From: Ilyonectria destructans
Taxonomy: Eukaryota; Ascomycota; Sordariomycetes; Hypocreales; Nectriaceae
NCBI GenBank assembly: GCA_020740775.1
Contig: JAHEWK010000003.1
Span: 2,542,001-2,606,000 of the forward strand
Reading direction: 5' to 3'
DNA: 64,000 nucleotides
Shown: positions 1-12,872 of the stretch, piece by piece
Layout of the letters: every line of letters starts with the position of its first letter
How positions within the stretch are numbered: position 1 is the first letter of the stretch
Notes under the pieces: model-generated
Databases searched by the model: none
The model's input: only the letters and a program-made list of their open reading frames with translations
Told to the model about the DNA's origin: nothing
Position numbers and translations under genes: made by a program

Positions 1-1141
1 TGGGTCATCCTGAGGAACGATTCGTGAGATGCTGCCATGCAAACTGGCTTGACCGAGAGCCAGAACAAGCAGCACAATACAGCTCTCAGGACCTTCTCGA
101 AAGCCGTTTGAAAGAGCTGTCCGGTATTGACTACGCCACGTATACGGGTTGACGCAAGCGTACCAAACATTGACCCTTTCGAAATACGCCTCAATATAGG
201 CCTGGGTGTTGGACAAGTCCACGCAAGGCGTTTTCGTCAACGAATGAAGGGGTTCTCGGGCCATCTCGAGCTGCAAGAGGATTTGAGGATCATATGGTCG
301 CGAAACGAGGTCTCTGATGAGCGGCCACTGCAGCAGGTGCATTGCGGCGTTTGTGTGAACCTTGGGCATCGTGGAGATGTTGGTACCAGTAGGCTGGGCA
401 GACCACGTACCGAATCCACCGTTTGGGATGGGAACAAAGCTGGCATTAGTACCGAGGAGGACATTTTCGCCGCTGAGCCCGGTGCCATTGCTCATCGATG
501 GGGAATCTTGAGTCATGTTGAGGCCGTTTCCTTGAGCATTAACCATGCTCATCTGCAACAAACTTTCGATGTGGTTAAGGCGCTCAAGAATTAGCTTGTC
601 GCCGGCATCCAACTTAATACCTGGTTCCCGATAGATGCACTCAGCGCCCAGTTCAGTGCACAGCTTGCATTTTGGCTTCGTTCCATCGCACCGGGACTTT
701 CTCGACCGACAAACCTCGCACTATAATAATGGTTAGCCGGTCGCGATACTGAAAGTTATCCAAACTTCCGCTACATACAGCGATGGTGGCTCTGCGACGT
801 GGGTAATCAACCCCCGCGTCAGTATTCCTCCTCTTCAGTGGGTTTGAGCCCTCATCGCTCGAGACCCTTTGCCCATTGGTCATGTTGTCGGGCCTGTTGT
901 CAGAAGACTGTGAGAGATGCCGGGATTTTGGAGCAGCGCTGAGCATGCCGTCTCTGCTGAAGCTGGACGTTCGATGGGTCCTAAGATTGAGGGGAGACTT
1001 GATGCCGGCGTCGTTTGACATTCCTGCTAGCGACGCAGACGATATGTCGATGCTAAAACTGTCACGAGTGGGAAGCGGATACTGCCTGGTGGAAGCGCCC
1101 GAGGCTGAGTGAGGAGATTCACCCGTTGAGGATGGGGACAT
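1..1141 (-). CDS. Zn(II)2Cys6 fungal transcription factor, 5' part (runs off left edge)
   Basis: Nuclear DNA-binding regulator of the fungal Gal4-type class; target genes cannot be told. Exon 1 (1141-779, 121 codons) is a Ser/Pro-rich tail ending in a basic patch. A 58-bp intron (778-721, GTATGT...TTATAG) follows, and exon 2 (720 to beyond 1) opens directly on the zinc cluster. The cluster spacing is C-x2-C-x6-C-x6-C-x2-C-x6-C (about residues 122-149), with the basic stretch RSRKSR between Cys2 and Cys3. A predicted coiled-coil dimerisation helix (LDAGDKLILERLNHIESLLQ) follows. The last visible residues resemble the start of the fungal middle-homology region. Splicing keeps phase 0. About 361 residues are visible and the C-terminal half is missing. 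The start is the first ATG of this frame. More than 3 kb of gene-free DNA lies upstream, a common setting for regulator genes. Confidence 0.85.
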
Positions 1142-4100
1142 GGCGTGAGGTTGTGGTCGAAGCCAGATATTGCAAGAGATGAATACAGACGATGAATCGT
1201 CGTCTGATCTGACAGATAGCGCTGGGGCTTGAGGCGGTAATATGTAGATGGCTTCGCTAGGAAGCCGAACCTAAATGTGTAGACAATCCCGAAGAGAGGA
1301 ATGTCAGCGAGGCGACATGTCGGGTACGAGGTGGCGGGGAAGAAGCTTCAGGTGACGAGAATCAACCAGTGGGCTTGAAGCTTGAGGGGTGAGACGGCAA
1401 ATCGGACGTAATGATGGGAGGCGACTGAGGTTGTCTTGGCTGGATGAGAGGATGAGAGTCGACTGTGGACGAGTGAGAGAGGCTGGAATTCAGCAGGAAG
1501 ATGAAGCACTTCAACAGTTCGTCACCAAAGACCAGAAGTTGGGGAAAGGTTCACTTCTCACGAGCAGAATGGATGAGCTATGGTTATGTATGGGGGACAA
1601 CAGGGACAAGGGTCTCTGGAGGGCTCCTGGAGGGCTCTGAGTCGACTTGTCGGAGCGAACCCCAGACCCTAGGCTGGCCCAGCGGTGGAGGTGGGGAGTG
1701 GGAGGTGGAGACGGGGGCGGATGGCGGATGTGCTTGGGGGGATGCTGGGAACTTCTGGAGAAATAGGCCGGCCCTTGGCCACCCAGAGTCGGCGACGGGG
1801 CATCCAAATTGGACCTAGTTGTGATGCACCCGGATTAGACGAGCTCAAGGTGCCAAGCCCCAGGCCAGACCCAAGGAAGGGGAGAGACATGGCATGACAA
1901 CCGAGGGCCGACTCTCCTTGTCGACAGCGGTTTCTGGTGGTGGTGTCGAGTCCGCCACAGACGTATCGAGATGTTGAGCACGGCCGCGTGTCTTGGAGGA
2001 TTGAGCCGTTGCTGAGACGCAGTCTGATGTACGAGGTAGCGTGCTGAGGTAGCGTTGAGGCATGCTTGGGTTGCGAGCCCGTTCCCCCGGAAGCCGCTGC
2101 ACGCTCGAGGCACCATGTAGCCGTGGCGCGCATGCTGGCAGTCTGACAGCCTGCTTGGCGACACCCATTGCGCGGAAAAGGTCAGGCAGGTGCTTTGTCA
2201 ACTGTACGGAGCATCCTCAGCCAGCTTCCCAAGCACACTCGGCCGAGCATGGGGCGGCGGGGTGACGCCAATACGGTGGAGGAGGGTGGCCGCATAGCAT
2301 GGACCGGCCGACCCCCCCTCATAAATGCAAGCACGCCATTTGTGGATGAAGGTCTCTCCGTCCGATCTTCGACGAGGCTCATCGTTGCATGCATCCAGGT
2401 TGCTCTGGTATGAGATTTGGCGTCCTGGTTTGCGGATGGGAGCCGTCTAGGGTGCAATGGACTTGCATCGGAAAAGCGTTTGTCGTGAGGTTCAAGGATG
2501 GATCAAGGTTGGGTCAAGGATCGCCCTGTTCTGCTGTGGAAGAACCACAGAGATTGACCGTATGTCGGGTCAAATTAGTACTGTATTCTTGTAGGCACGC
2601 CCCGCTCTGAATTTACCCGCCAGGCGCCAAATCCCCCTGCTGTCAGGCTTAGTGCGTCCCCGCGATACAGTGCGGAGAAATATTTCTCTCTACTCTAATT
2701 TTCTTCAACACCTATATGAACATTCAACGTAACTCGGTATACGGTCCTACCGCCTTGGCCTTGGTATCTATATACACTTGGGGAGAGGGAAAAATATTGC
2801 ACTTCTATTCTCAGATTCTACTGGAAACCAACCGATCCCCATACAAATCCAGGTTTGTCCTTTTGCCGTCCCTGTAAAGCTCACTCTACCAAGTCAATTT
2901 TAATTGATCGAACCCACGGGCCACATGTCACCTTGAGTTAAAGCCTCGCGACTTTTCCCTTTCTCTCCCCAACACGAGACCTGCCTACCTGGCACATGGC
3001 TACCAAGTCCCACCAAAGGAGCCTCTTCCTTAGGCCAGGGACCATGCGGATCGCTGGTCAACGGTGCGGATCCCATCCTGGGACTGGTACACTCTAGTCA
3101 TGGGGTCCGTCCATCGTCCCAGGTGTCAGTATCATGATACTGCTCGCGCTTTCAGTGGGCACTTGAATGCCTAATGGTGAGTGTCACCAGCGTCCTTGCG
3201 AGTTGCGATGGCAAGCGATATCCGCCGCCTCTGCGGATTGGGTGCTGTGTCCATTGGGAGCTGGATATGGCCAGAATTCAACATCAGCTCACATCACCTA
3301 CCGCCACCTTCTGAACTCGCTGACGGAGTCTCGCTCTCACATCAGTATCCGGCCCTCACCAGACTGTACCTCGTGCGTACCCGCCACCGTAGATGTAGCA
3401 CGTCAACGGCCCGAATAGGAGAACCACGCTGCCGGAGAATGCAGCCAATCTGCTGGTGCGCGACGCCTAAGGAGAGAGTCTAGCACATCTTGAGGCGCCG
3501 GATCCAGTGGAAGAGGCTTGTCGAGCTGCGGGGAACCTAGGGTGTGCCACACCGTCCCCGGCTCATTAACTTTACCCTGCAAGCCTGGTACCGACGTAAC
3601 CGGGCCAGTGCGGTAATCTGCGGCCTGAGACGATGGCTACGCTGGCGAACCCATAAGCGTAGTGCTGAGATCATATCATATGTCTGATCTTTTTTTTATA
3701 AAAAAATTATTTGAAATAAGACGCCATGATGAGGCGCCCTTCAGGATCTAGTGAATATTAGGGACGCAGGGATGATCGGACCGACCTGCGTCTAGCTGGT
3801 AGATGGAGGGTAACATTCTCACATTGGGGGGCTGTGGCTTGCCATGATGTCAGCTTCCAAGCTCTTTCCATTGTGACGGTCCCCGTGACCCTTCTCACAA
3901 AGCCATCCTTCTTGATCAAATGGGATGTATGTATTTACCTTCTACTATAGTATGCACTTGGGCTTCTTCGACAGATCCAGATACAACGCGCAGCTGAGAG
4001 TCGACCATGGTGATCCTGACATGGATACGCAGATACTGAGGTTATGTGAGACACACCCCATGCATCACAGAAACTATGGTAGAAGGATTTTGCCTATATT

Positions 4101-4523
4101 GATTAATAGATGTGTACCCGGCCCTATATGTTGAGCTTCAAGCGATAGCGACGGCATATATAGAACTAGAACGTTGCACCCGCATAGAAACGCTTCCAGC
4201 CCTGTCGGATCAGAGCTCCGGTCTTCCGAACTTGGGTAGTAGAAGACCTAGCTAGGTCTGTCGCGGGTGATGGATTATGTGATTTCCTCTGCTATAAATT
4301 AAATTCTCGTACAAGTTCATGCACGTTGTTGGAAATGAGATCTGCCCAATTTCTCTCCTTGGGTGTTCTTAAGGAGGGAGTGTGGGCATGTGCAGACTCT
4401 TCATAGACCCTGGTCATTATTCTAGATTTTTTTTTGAAGATTTACGGTAACCAGGTTCATGGAACTGGTCCGTATATCGTATCCCTATTTGTACAAATAA
4501 TACAACCTCGCAAACCCATTCAT
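1142..4523. other. Gene-free stretch between the transcription factor and the lactonase
   Basis: No reading frame here looks like a protein family, and overlapping frames on both strands are short. The first 1-1.5 kb next to position 1141 is purine/GC-rich and is probably promoter and 5' UTR of the regulator. From about 3660 to 4500 the DNA becomes AT-rich, with a perfect 16-bp AT palindrome at 3691-3706 (seven T, ATA core, seven A) and a T8 run near 4428. The right end should hold the 3' UTR of the lactonase gene. No terminator can be assigned. Confidence 0.5.
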
Positions 4524-6011
4524 TTACTCATTGAAAATAACTGCCGTTACCTCTCCTTCAATACTAGCATGCGCCACAAAGTTTCCCAACTCTCCCGTTT
4601 CAGCATCCCTCTCAATTATGACCACCCGGCCATCACTCTGAAGCCCCACTGCGACCAGTGTCCCGGCCTTGTTAATGGAGAACTGGCGCGGGAATAGTCC
4701 TCCGCACGGTGCTTCTTGGACTAGGTCGAGGTGGCCCGTTTGAGGGTCGATGGCGAAGTTGATGAGCGGGTCAGATGCGACAGCAGTGCTGTTGTCGGGG
4801 TCGAAGTTGGGAATCTCAAGGGTGCTCTCATTGCGTGATGAGAGAATGAGAAAGTTGGAGTCAGGCTTTACGCTCATGTTAGCAGACTTCTTCCTCACCC
4901 GTCAAGCGTGAAAGAGGTTTCTTACCGAGATGATAATCTCAGACGCGGCGCCGCCGGTCGGCACATGATTCCCTTTTCCATGTATCCCACTTGTCCAGAC
5001 CTCTTCAAAGGCGATGGACTCAGCATCGTATGTCACTTCGTACCCGACGACGGTGTTACCAAGCTCCGTCACCAGGTACATAAAAGTTTTCTCCCCCCGA
5101 TCCGCGAAGGCTAAATGCCTGGGCCCACTGCCGGGGGCCACGAAGAGGGGATCGTGTTCCGTGAGGTCAAGATCACCGTCACGGACAGCGTATATGCGGA
5201 TGAGGTCGGCGCCCAGGTCCGGCACGAGAATAAACTGGCCCGTGGGATCTACAACAGCAGCGTGGGGATGTGGTGCTTCTTGACGGGACGGGTCGGGTCC
5301 AGGTTGGGCCATCTTGAACAGCCGAGTCTGGACTAATGTAATGGTAGATGGGTCTTCAACGTCCCAGGTGGATAGAGCTGAGCCGCCGCTGGAAAGAGGT
5401 TGCGTTAGCAAGTGAATATAACAGCCTCAGATGAGATATCTGGAGGCACAGTGGAAGATGGAAGCATACTAATGGGCGAGGGCGAGTCCATTCCTGTCTT
5501 TGCCGTACACGGCCGCACTTACGGGTCCAAAGACAGTCCGCACCCTGTCTAGTCGGACCAAGCTTCCATCTTCAATGACCGAAAATGAAGATAGAGATCC
5601 TTCACTCCCAGTCGTCAAACCCTCATCGGTACAGTACAAAACAGAATTGGCGTCGTCAAGCGTGAGCCATGAGGGACTTCCAGCGCATCCATCTGTGGAG
5701 GCAACGGGTTCGAGGTCCAGGGACTCGGCGCCGCCGCTCTTGGTCAGTTTAAACGTCGTAACGGTCCCGCCGTACGAGGCAACATAAAGGAAGGTAGCCG
5801 ATGCGAGGCCATCGGCGGAAGCAAAGGGTGCCGCAGGCTCCAGGCCGTGGCTGAGGTCGGCGGAGTGGCCGTGGTCGTACCTGTGGTAGGCGCAGTGGAC
5901 GAGAAGAGCGAGAACGGGCAAAGAGAGGAGCAGCACGGGGAGGAGCACCCGGGAATTGTTGGCCCGGTAGGACGCCCCGTGTGCAATGGCCGGCCGAGGA
6001 AGAGATCCCAT
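4524..6011 (-). CDS. Lactonase-type seven-bladed beta-propeller protein, membrane-anchored
   Basis: Resembles the 6-phosphogluconolactonase/carboxymuconate cyclase-like propeller family (Pfam Lactonase); the substrate is unknown. Three exons. Exon 1 is 6011-5470, and an intron at 5469-5389 (81 bp) rebuilds the codon of HYGGSALSTW, a family hallmark. Exon 2 starts at 5388 and ends at 4926. Exon 3 runs to the stop at 4524. Residues about 20-45 form a hydrophobic segment (LLPVLLLSLPVLALLVHCAY) preceded by basic residues, so it is probably a type II anchor or uncleaved signal. PHPHAAVVDPTGQFILVPDLGADLIR and GPRHLAFA-type blade motifs are visible in exon 2. The second intron is odd: donor GTAAGA at 4925 is clear, but the acceptor next to the branch site (4873) gives the wrong frame, whereas AG at 4887 keeps frame with an intron of only 39 bp. 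The family call is firm; the last junction is not. Confidence 0.82.
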
Positions 6012-7308
6012 CGTGTTGAACGAGCTGGATGTTGTAGGAAGACGAAGTTCTCGAATGTCGAGAGTTACCAGTCGATGTTACGACGACATTTCCCGAATAG
6101 GTAATTGAAAGACGGGTCCCGCATACGCGTAACGGGCGACGAAACGAAGGTTAAATGTGGAGAAGTGGAGAGCAGCACCCAGGGGCGGCGGTTAGTTGAA
6201 AGTCCAGAGAGCTGGCAGCAGGAGGAGAAGTGAAGGGATGGAAGGAAGGGATGGAAGGAAAGGATGGGAAGATAAAGGGAAAGAAGTGAATCGACATGAA
6301 ATCCTTCTCGTAGGAGCAGATGCTGGGCAGGTCTCAGTGTTCAGTTAACCAAGTCGTCGTGTCATCCTTCGAGGACCGGATCAGCACCAACAACAATGGG
6401 ACAAGCGCTCAGGTCGCAGGGTGTCTTGACCAACCCTTGTCGCTCTATTTCCACCCGCATGAGGCTGCTTACGGCAACATCGCCATGCAACCCTGCAATA
6501 TCAGGTCGCATGTAGATGGACAGAGACGCGATGCAGACACGATTTCTGGCTCGAATAGAGGATGCGCTTTTGCTGCTGCACGCCGAGATCTTTTTTCATT
6601 CGTGGAGATCCATGCAAGGAGACTTATATCATAACCCCGAATTGCACGAGCGCATTCCTCATTGAAATACAAATGGCTTTCAAACCCGTGCCATGCGACG
6701 ATGTACCTGTACCTGCTCCAGGTTCAGCCCCACGCCATCCTTCAGCTAAACGATGGTGGCGTCGTCGATGGATGAGCTAATATTAGATAGACGACCAACC
6801 GAAGGATTATGGCCAAAACCTTCGCCTCAGCTCGCTGCTTGCTGAACCGTCGACAAATCAGCGAGGGCGGATATGCCACAGAATTTGATAGGATTGCATG
6901 TGTAAGAAGTCATCGGTGCGTAGGCAATTTAAAAAGTAACAATAGATCGACGCACATTATACTTTGTTACATTCCATGATTTTATCCTGTCAGCGAGAGG
7001 CGAAACGTAGCCGAAACATCCGATGGTCTAAAACTGAGCAACAGAATCAGGAATCGAGCACTGATCTCTCTTGGACCAAAGCTCGAGTCTCAGAGCCACC
7101 TGCTGCCTCTCCACCTCTGCCCATCCTCTAGTCTTGGGTATCAACGCTTTTCCAGCATATCCTGAGTCCTAACCAGCTAATCGCCGCGATTGACCTCTAG
7201 CGGCTAGAATTCGTGGAGCAAAAGTTAAAGAACCTTGCATGCTGTATCAATATTCAAGTATAACTCCAAACCCAATTTTGAAATCGACTACATGCCAGGG
7301 GGCAGTAA
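6012..7308. other. Intergenic stretch upstream of the lactonase and downstream of CHO2
   Basis: The DNA just upstream of 6011 contains purine-rich short repeats (GGAAGGGATG-type units around 6235-6275) and is likely the lactonase promoter or leader. The part next to 7308 should contain the CHO2 3' UTR. Small frames at 6320-6780 have no recognisable protein character. Confidence 0.5.
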
Positions 7309-10300
7309 TTACACTTTCTCTGCAGTGAAATCCTGAATCGCCGGTGTAGTAGTTCCTCTTGATCGAGACATGCTGTAAGGGGCCTATAGAGTGCGTTTGT
7401 TAGCTCAGAGATGGGATGAGCCAACAAACAGGCGACTTACCAAGACCTCCTTTGCGTTGCAGACTCTCCAAGCCAATTTCCTCACGTTTCCATCCGCCGC
7501 CACAACGGGGGGTGCGAATTCAATACCGAACATCTCACGGATAGCGTAGACAATCCTCTTGGCGTACTTACTGTGTCGCTCAACGTGACCCCCGAAAGGC
7601 TCCTCTGGTTTGTTGGGCGCGATATCAGGATCGCGATCGAGGCAGTTCTGAACAACAGGGAGAAGAGCCGCCTCGACAGCTTGCTCATACAAGCCTTTTG
7701 AATCAACATCCACGTCCTCTTCATCAAACTTTGCGATTTGAATCGCAAATGGTTCCGAAATCGCCATGGCCGTGTGATTACCATCGTGATGATATCGGAA
7801 TTCAAACATGCCTTGAGTCCACCAAAGTTTGTCTCCCTCAAAGACGACTTCGCCTTCGACTAGATCGGCACCTGATGATTCGGATTCGGGCACAGGGTGC
7901 TCAAGAATGGAGATGCTTGTATCAGCTGTCAACGCGTCGTATAGTCCAGGGTTTGTTGGCGACCAGCGTCCAAGCGAGGGAACTTCGGTTGTTTCCCGAG
8001 AACGGTTGTCCGTGACCATGTACAAACCAATCCAGTCCTTCTTGCTGTGGTTGGCAGGGGCCCTCCACTGAACCTTGAGAGGCGCACCGTACTCGTAGGT
8101 CATCGTCTTGATAGGCTTAGGGAACCTGCCATTCAAGCTTTCCTTTCCAGTAGCCCTCTCATCTCCAGATAAATAAAGTGACGGTTTGCCATGGACAATA
8201 AGAGAGTACTGCTTGGGATCTCGTCCTTCCAGATCCGGGGCGATCCGGGTGATTGTGAGTCGCGCAGGAGCCATATTGAATAGCGCCGAAGTATCGCGGA
8301 CAATTGTCTTCACACCAGCGGCAAACTTTGGCCGGGCCATATCAAGGAAGTCGTCAACAAAGTGGGACGTTTCATCAATAACCTTGTCCATGCTCTCCTG
8401 CCATACCTTGACGGGAGGGGGCAGCGAGCGTTTGATGAACTTGGTGAGACCAGCTTCACCACGAAGGCCTCGGCCATAGATCTTTTGCATGTGTGGCTGC
8501 TCAACGTAGGAAATGAAACCGACGGTCAAAATCTGCGTCACGAGGGCCATCAGGAAGATGGATCGACTCCAGGTGATAAGAGCAGCGCCCCACACACCCG
8601 CAGTACCGAACACTCTCTCGGGGTTGTTCAAAAACCGGTAAATGGACTTGTACGTCAACTTGGCTTGGTGGTCAAAGAAGAAGTCGCCGCAAAACCAGCC
8701 GAACTCGCCAAGAGACTCGTAGATGCTGAATGCGGTCCATAACTGCAAAGCCACCAGGCCAGCACCGAGAACGTGCTTAAGCATGACCAGTCCATATGCC
8801 CAGTCTTCCGGAGGGGAATACATCTTCCAGCACGCAGCAATTAAGGAGGTATTGGTCATAACCACAGTGATGTGGTACAAGCCCTTCCACTGACGCCAAG
8901 CCTCACCTGCACTCTCACCATACTTGAGGAAGTGGCGGGTCCACATCTTAGTCTTTGACTGCTGGTCCAGGATAAAGCCGAGACCGAGATGATACCACGC
9001 ACGCCAAAGCAATGCATGGATCACGAAAACACCTTGCCAGAGCGGGGTCGAGGGAGCCACGAAGGTGAGGGCCGCTACGTACAGGGGCAATGCAATAACT
9101 GTAAAGTCCGGGACTCGGAATAAGTCGATGTTGCTTATTCCGACAAGGTTATGGACCGGGGCCGGAGAGTCCTTGAGGGACGGAGTGAGGGTCTGCTGGT
9201 CGAAAGATCCTTCAGCAAGCACAGAACGGTCACTTTGGCTGTCGGAGGCGGTCCTCTTTCGTGGGGAAGGAGGGTTGTAGATCTTTTCAATGTGAGGGTT
9301 CTCGACAATCACAAGGAAGGCGAACTGGGCCAGGTGGGCGAGAACTGAGATGAAAAGGACCTCATAGCTGGCAGCCATCATGGAGATGCCGTAGTAGCCG
9401 GCATAACCGATGGAATACATCGGGTGAGGAGCCATCTCGAAGACACCATCGAAGGTCAAGTCTTGGTCGATAAGGTAGAAGAAGTCTCCCCAGTACCAGG
9501 CGAAGTCCTTGACGACTCGGTGGGCATCGAGCTTCACCCAGAGATTGAAGCCGATCAGAGCAATTCCGATAGCCCAACGAGCGATCCCAAGCAGGGGATT
9601 CTCTCCCTCGGGAGTGTGCCCACATACAATCGCGAAGAGGCAATAGGACACGAAATCACACATCAAGATCAAGTCAACAACCCTTCGGAAAACCAACCAA
9701 GTGTTGTACTCAATGGGGGCCTTTTCGAATTCGTAATCCTCGGGGATCTTGGCCTCGAGCTCGCCTTTGAGGAAGCTGTACAGCCATGGTCGCGGGTTCT
9801 TGCCAGTCGCCGGGTTCTCGAAGAGCTTCCAGCGCTGCGCCCAGGTGATGAGGCGATGGTGCCGAGACTGGATCTGCAGAAGAACGCCAATGCCGATGTT
9901 GTACGAAGCGCGCCAGAACAGGAAGACGAGGGCAAAGACGGTGCGCTTCCAACCAGCCGGAAGCGAGTAGGCGGCGAGGATGTGAAGAGCCAGAATTCCG
10001 AGGACCAAGGCGTCGGACAGATTCTTGGGTTGTCGTGGATCGAGAAGTTGTGAGACCATGTCATGAGTAGTGGGGACAATGAAGACTGGTTTTGACATGT
10101 GAAAGTCAGCCAAAAGGGCCTCTGGGGTACATCATTACTGGGACAAACAAACCTGTGCCGTCTGGGGTGCGTCCATACGTCTTCTGGACTTTCTCCTTCG
10201 GGACACCAGCATCGGGCGACTCTTCGCTTTGCCCTGGTTCTGGGCCAGAGCCATCCTTCTCGTTGGATGAGTCGCCCCCGGACTGCCGAAGCCGAAGGCC

Positions 10301-10336
10301 AGGGCCACTGGGTGGCAGATCGGCGGAGGAGCTCAT
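7309..10336 (-). CDS. CHO2: Phosphatidylethanolamine N-methyltransferase
   Basis: Catalyses the first SAM-dependent methylation of phosphatidylethanolamine to phosphatidylmonomethylethanolamine in the ER membrane, leading to phosphatidylcholine. Three exons: 10336-10153, 10085-7441 and 7383-7309. The 67-bp intron 1 rebuilds T-V-F-I-V-P, and the 57-bp intron 2 (7440-7384) has a CTAAC branch site. The total is 967 aa with phases consistent throughout, matching fungal CHO2 length. The protein holds two tandem PEMT-like multi-pass domains, each with a [15 protein letters not shown] motif and a region such as [18 protein letters not shown], which is the SAM/phospholipid-binding part. A long soluble C-terminal domain follows. 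The N-terminal 60 residues are polar and disordered. The start is the exon 1 ATG at 10336; a frame confined to exon 2 would begin inside the intron with a spurious Met. A UAS-INO-like sequence lies inside intron 1 (see separate entry). Confidence 0.96.
10096..10105 (+). promoter_or_regulatory. UAS-INO/ICRE-like decamer inside CHO2 intron 1
   Basis: CATGTGAAAG matches 9 of 10 bases of the yeast inositol/choline-responsive consensus CATGTGAAAT bound by Ino2-Ino4, which controls CHO2 in budding yeast. It lies in intron 1 on the strand opposite the gene, about 235 bp inside the start codon. Clear Ino2/Ino4 orthologs are not generally established in filamentous ascomycetes, so this may be chance. 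Confidence 0.25.
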
Positions 10337-12872
10337 GACAGTTGATGGCGACAGTGCTCAGCAGACAAAAGGGTGTCAGACAGGCAATGAAGAAAAGAAA
10401 GGTGGGAAAAGGGGTGCCGAATTAGGAGACTCAGAAGAGGGCATCCACGTGCTTAATGTTAAGTATGGCAAGGTACGAGAGAAGGCGGAAGAGCTTGACG
10501 GAAGTAACGGGCAGCGAGCGTACAGCGGTAGCGGGCAATTGTTGGGACGCTTTGTGCGCTGCTTAAACGACGTCAGGGCTCCGCAGGCCTGCAGTCTGAA
10601 AGAAAAGAAGCCAGCGTTGCCAGGAGCCAGGGATTGATCCCAGTGGGCGATTTAACCAGGGAGCCGCGCTGGGCCTCGAATTAATTGGCTCGTTGTGGAC
10701 GGTTGCGTGGTTGATCGCAGTGCGTGTTATAAGCCTCCAATGACGTGAAGCAGAGGCTTACGCCGTTGAAGCTCTAGCCCGGAGTATTTTCTGACAGGCG
10801 TATCGGGACAGATGGAAAGGGCGTAGGAGGGATGGAAAAGTCGAAGATCAAATGCAGTGTCTGTGTTTGTGGCAGCATCCATGAAGCCAGCGCAACCCAT
10901 AGCGTCGTGGAAATGGCGGGGAGGTAACCCTTTGCATGTGCCATGTGCCATGTGCCTCCCGTCTGCAAACTCAAGTCACAGCCAGCGGGCAAGGGAAGGC
11001 CGCACCTTCCCCTCCAGAGCTCCAAGCACGGACCCGCATTTGGGCCACTGGCTGAAGTCCACTGGAGCCCACTGGAGCCCACCGCACCACAGGGGCACCC
11101 AGCCTTACCCAAAACCGTGGGGAGCACTGCCGTAGCTGGCCACCGAGCCCACTAGCAACCTCCACTACCAAAGCAGCGGTGCCCCGGAACGAGACGCTTT
11201 CAATTGCTCGCATTCCACCGCTCCACTGAGTCGCGTGCCTCACCCAGCAGTCACAGGAACTCCCTCCCGATTGCCACTTCTTTTATTTTTATGTAACGTC
11301 CACTACGGTGCATGTCTCGCTCTGTCCGCAAACAACAAAGATCGCCGATTCTACCCGCTGTTTTAACACAGTTACAGACCGGGCCTGCAGCTGGTCATGG
11401 CCCCAAGCTCAAGGCGCTCTTCCGATAGGCACCCAGAGAGCTACTCCACACTCGGAGCCCAGTGGGGCCCGTCTTCACGATGGAGCCTCTTATATGGCTG
11501 GATTCATTCCACTAACTTCCGCAGCCCTCAGGACGTCGTGGGGGGGCACAATCACATGCTCGCACTTTCACCAGAACCAGGAGCATCGAACAGAGAGCTG
11601 GGCGTACTGAATGAATCTTGCTGCTGTCCATGGCTGAGAGTCGTCCCCCCAATCAGCATATCGCATAAGCTAAATACGCCACTCATCGTCCAAATGAGCC
11701 GCATGAAGGAGGAGTCTATTTCACGTTGCGCCCTCGCATCGCCAGACAACTTCTTCTGCTCAGTCGCATCCCGCCATTCGACCCTGGTTCTAGCCCGCAC
11801 TAGGGGTGTCACTTGGGTGCTTAGGTAGTCCCTTGTCCCGGACGAGTGATTAATTCCAAGTGGAATATTCCAGTAATTACCCTAGTCTCCCTTTGTTGGG
11901 GGACTTTGGGTTGGCCCAGGGTCCAGCAGGAGTGAGGCCTCATTCGTCTGGCTTCCGCAGTGACGAATCTCCCGCACCAACGAGGAGAGAACAACAACTC
12001 GTAACCAACGCCGAGTGGGCGGGGGATAGCTGCCCTATCCCTCAAGGAGGTAGGCCAGGCCGGATCGTGACTCTCGTTCTCTCGGCCATAGCTTCCGTTC
12101 TTACGGTGTGGGGTCTAGACTGTTGTTCTCTCTTGGGCAGAGCTGCACGGAGCTGGTCTAGAACTGTCGGGCATGGTTCTTATCTTTTGTTGAGCTTTCC
12201 AGAATCGTCTTCTGGAAGGGAGTTTTCCGGCCGAAAGGCTGAAGATCGGACGACAGAATCGCCCAGGATTGAAGGTAAGGAAATCGTCTTTTCACCAGAT
12301 CGGCCAACCACAAGCCAACCAAACAAATACTGTCCACTGTCCACTGTCTCATCCCTGACGCCACTTCGAGCTTAGAGCACGACTATGATTTATCTATTCA
12401 GTGTACCGTTCCCTCTGTTGTCCATGGACACATATCAAGCCCCTCCGGGCGAGGGTTTACCTTGGCTCGCGCCACCTTGGGTCAATAGAGGTTCTCAACC
12501 AGTCAATATGTGGTCAACCCATCGCCATTTATATTCAACCTCCCTCACACGCTATGGTACTTGCTGTCTCTTGAACATTCGGTCACTGGGATGCCTCTCA
12601 AGAAACTTTGGATTAGCATCTGAGGTTCAAACTGTCAACATTCGAATACCCTAGTCGTTTCTCGCGTCCATTCAAAGTGAAAAGTATACATCAAGTTGGC
12701 ATTATTTCTAGCCGTTTATTCATTTTGGGTGATCTTCACAGATCATGCACAGTATCACCACTCTTTCGCCAACCCAGGAACAAGATCCAGATAGCCGTTG
12801 AATCATGAGGTGCAAATCCTCGACCAATGCATTACCGTGCCCCTAACTAACCCGTGACAAGAACGAAACAGC
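10337..12872. other. Intergenic stretch: CHO2 promoter side and eIF3g 3' side
   Basis: No frame here resembles a known protein; the longest (171 codons on the + strand near 11860) has compositionally random sequence. A short tandem CATGTGC-type repeat (three copies) lies at about 10935-10953, and an ACTGGAGCCC direct repeat near 11058-11080. The first few hundred bases above 10336 should be CHO2 promoter and leader. The region next to 12872 should hold the eIF3g 3' UTR. Confidence 0.5.

Noticed and set aside
9424..10053. 209-codon + strand frame
   Set aside because: Antisense shadow of CHO2 exon 2, which is strongly supported.
11860..12375. 171-codon + strand frame
   Set aside because: No domain-like pattern, no good start context; sits in an intergenic interval with frames of similar quality on the other strand.
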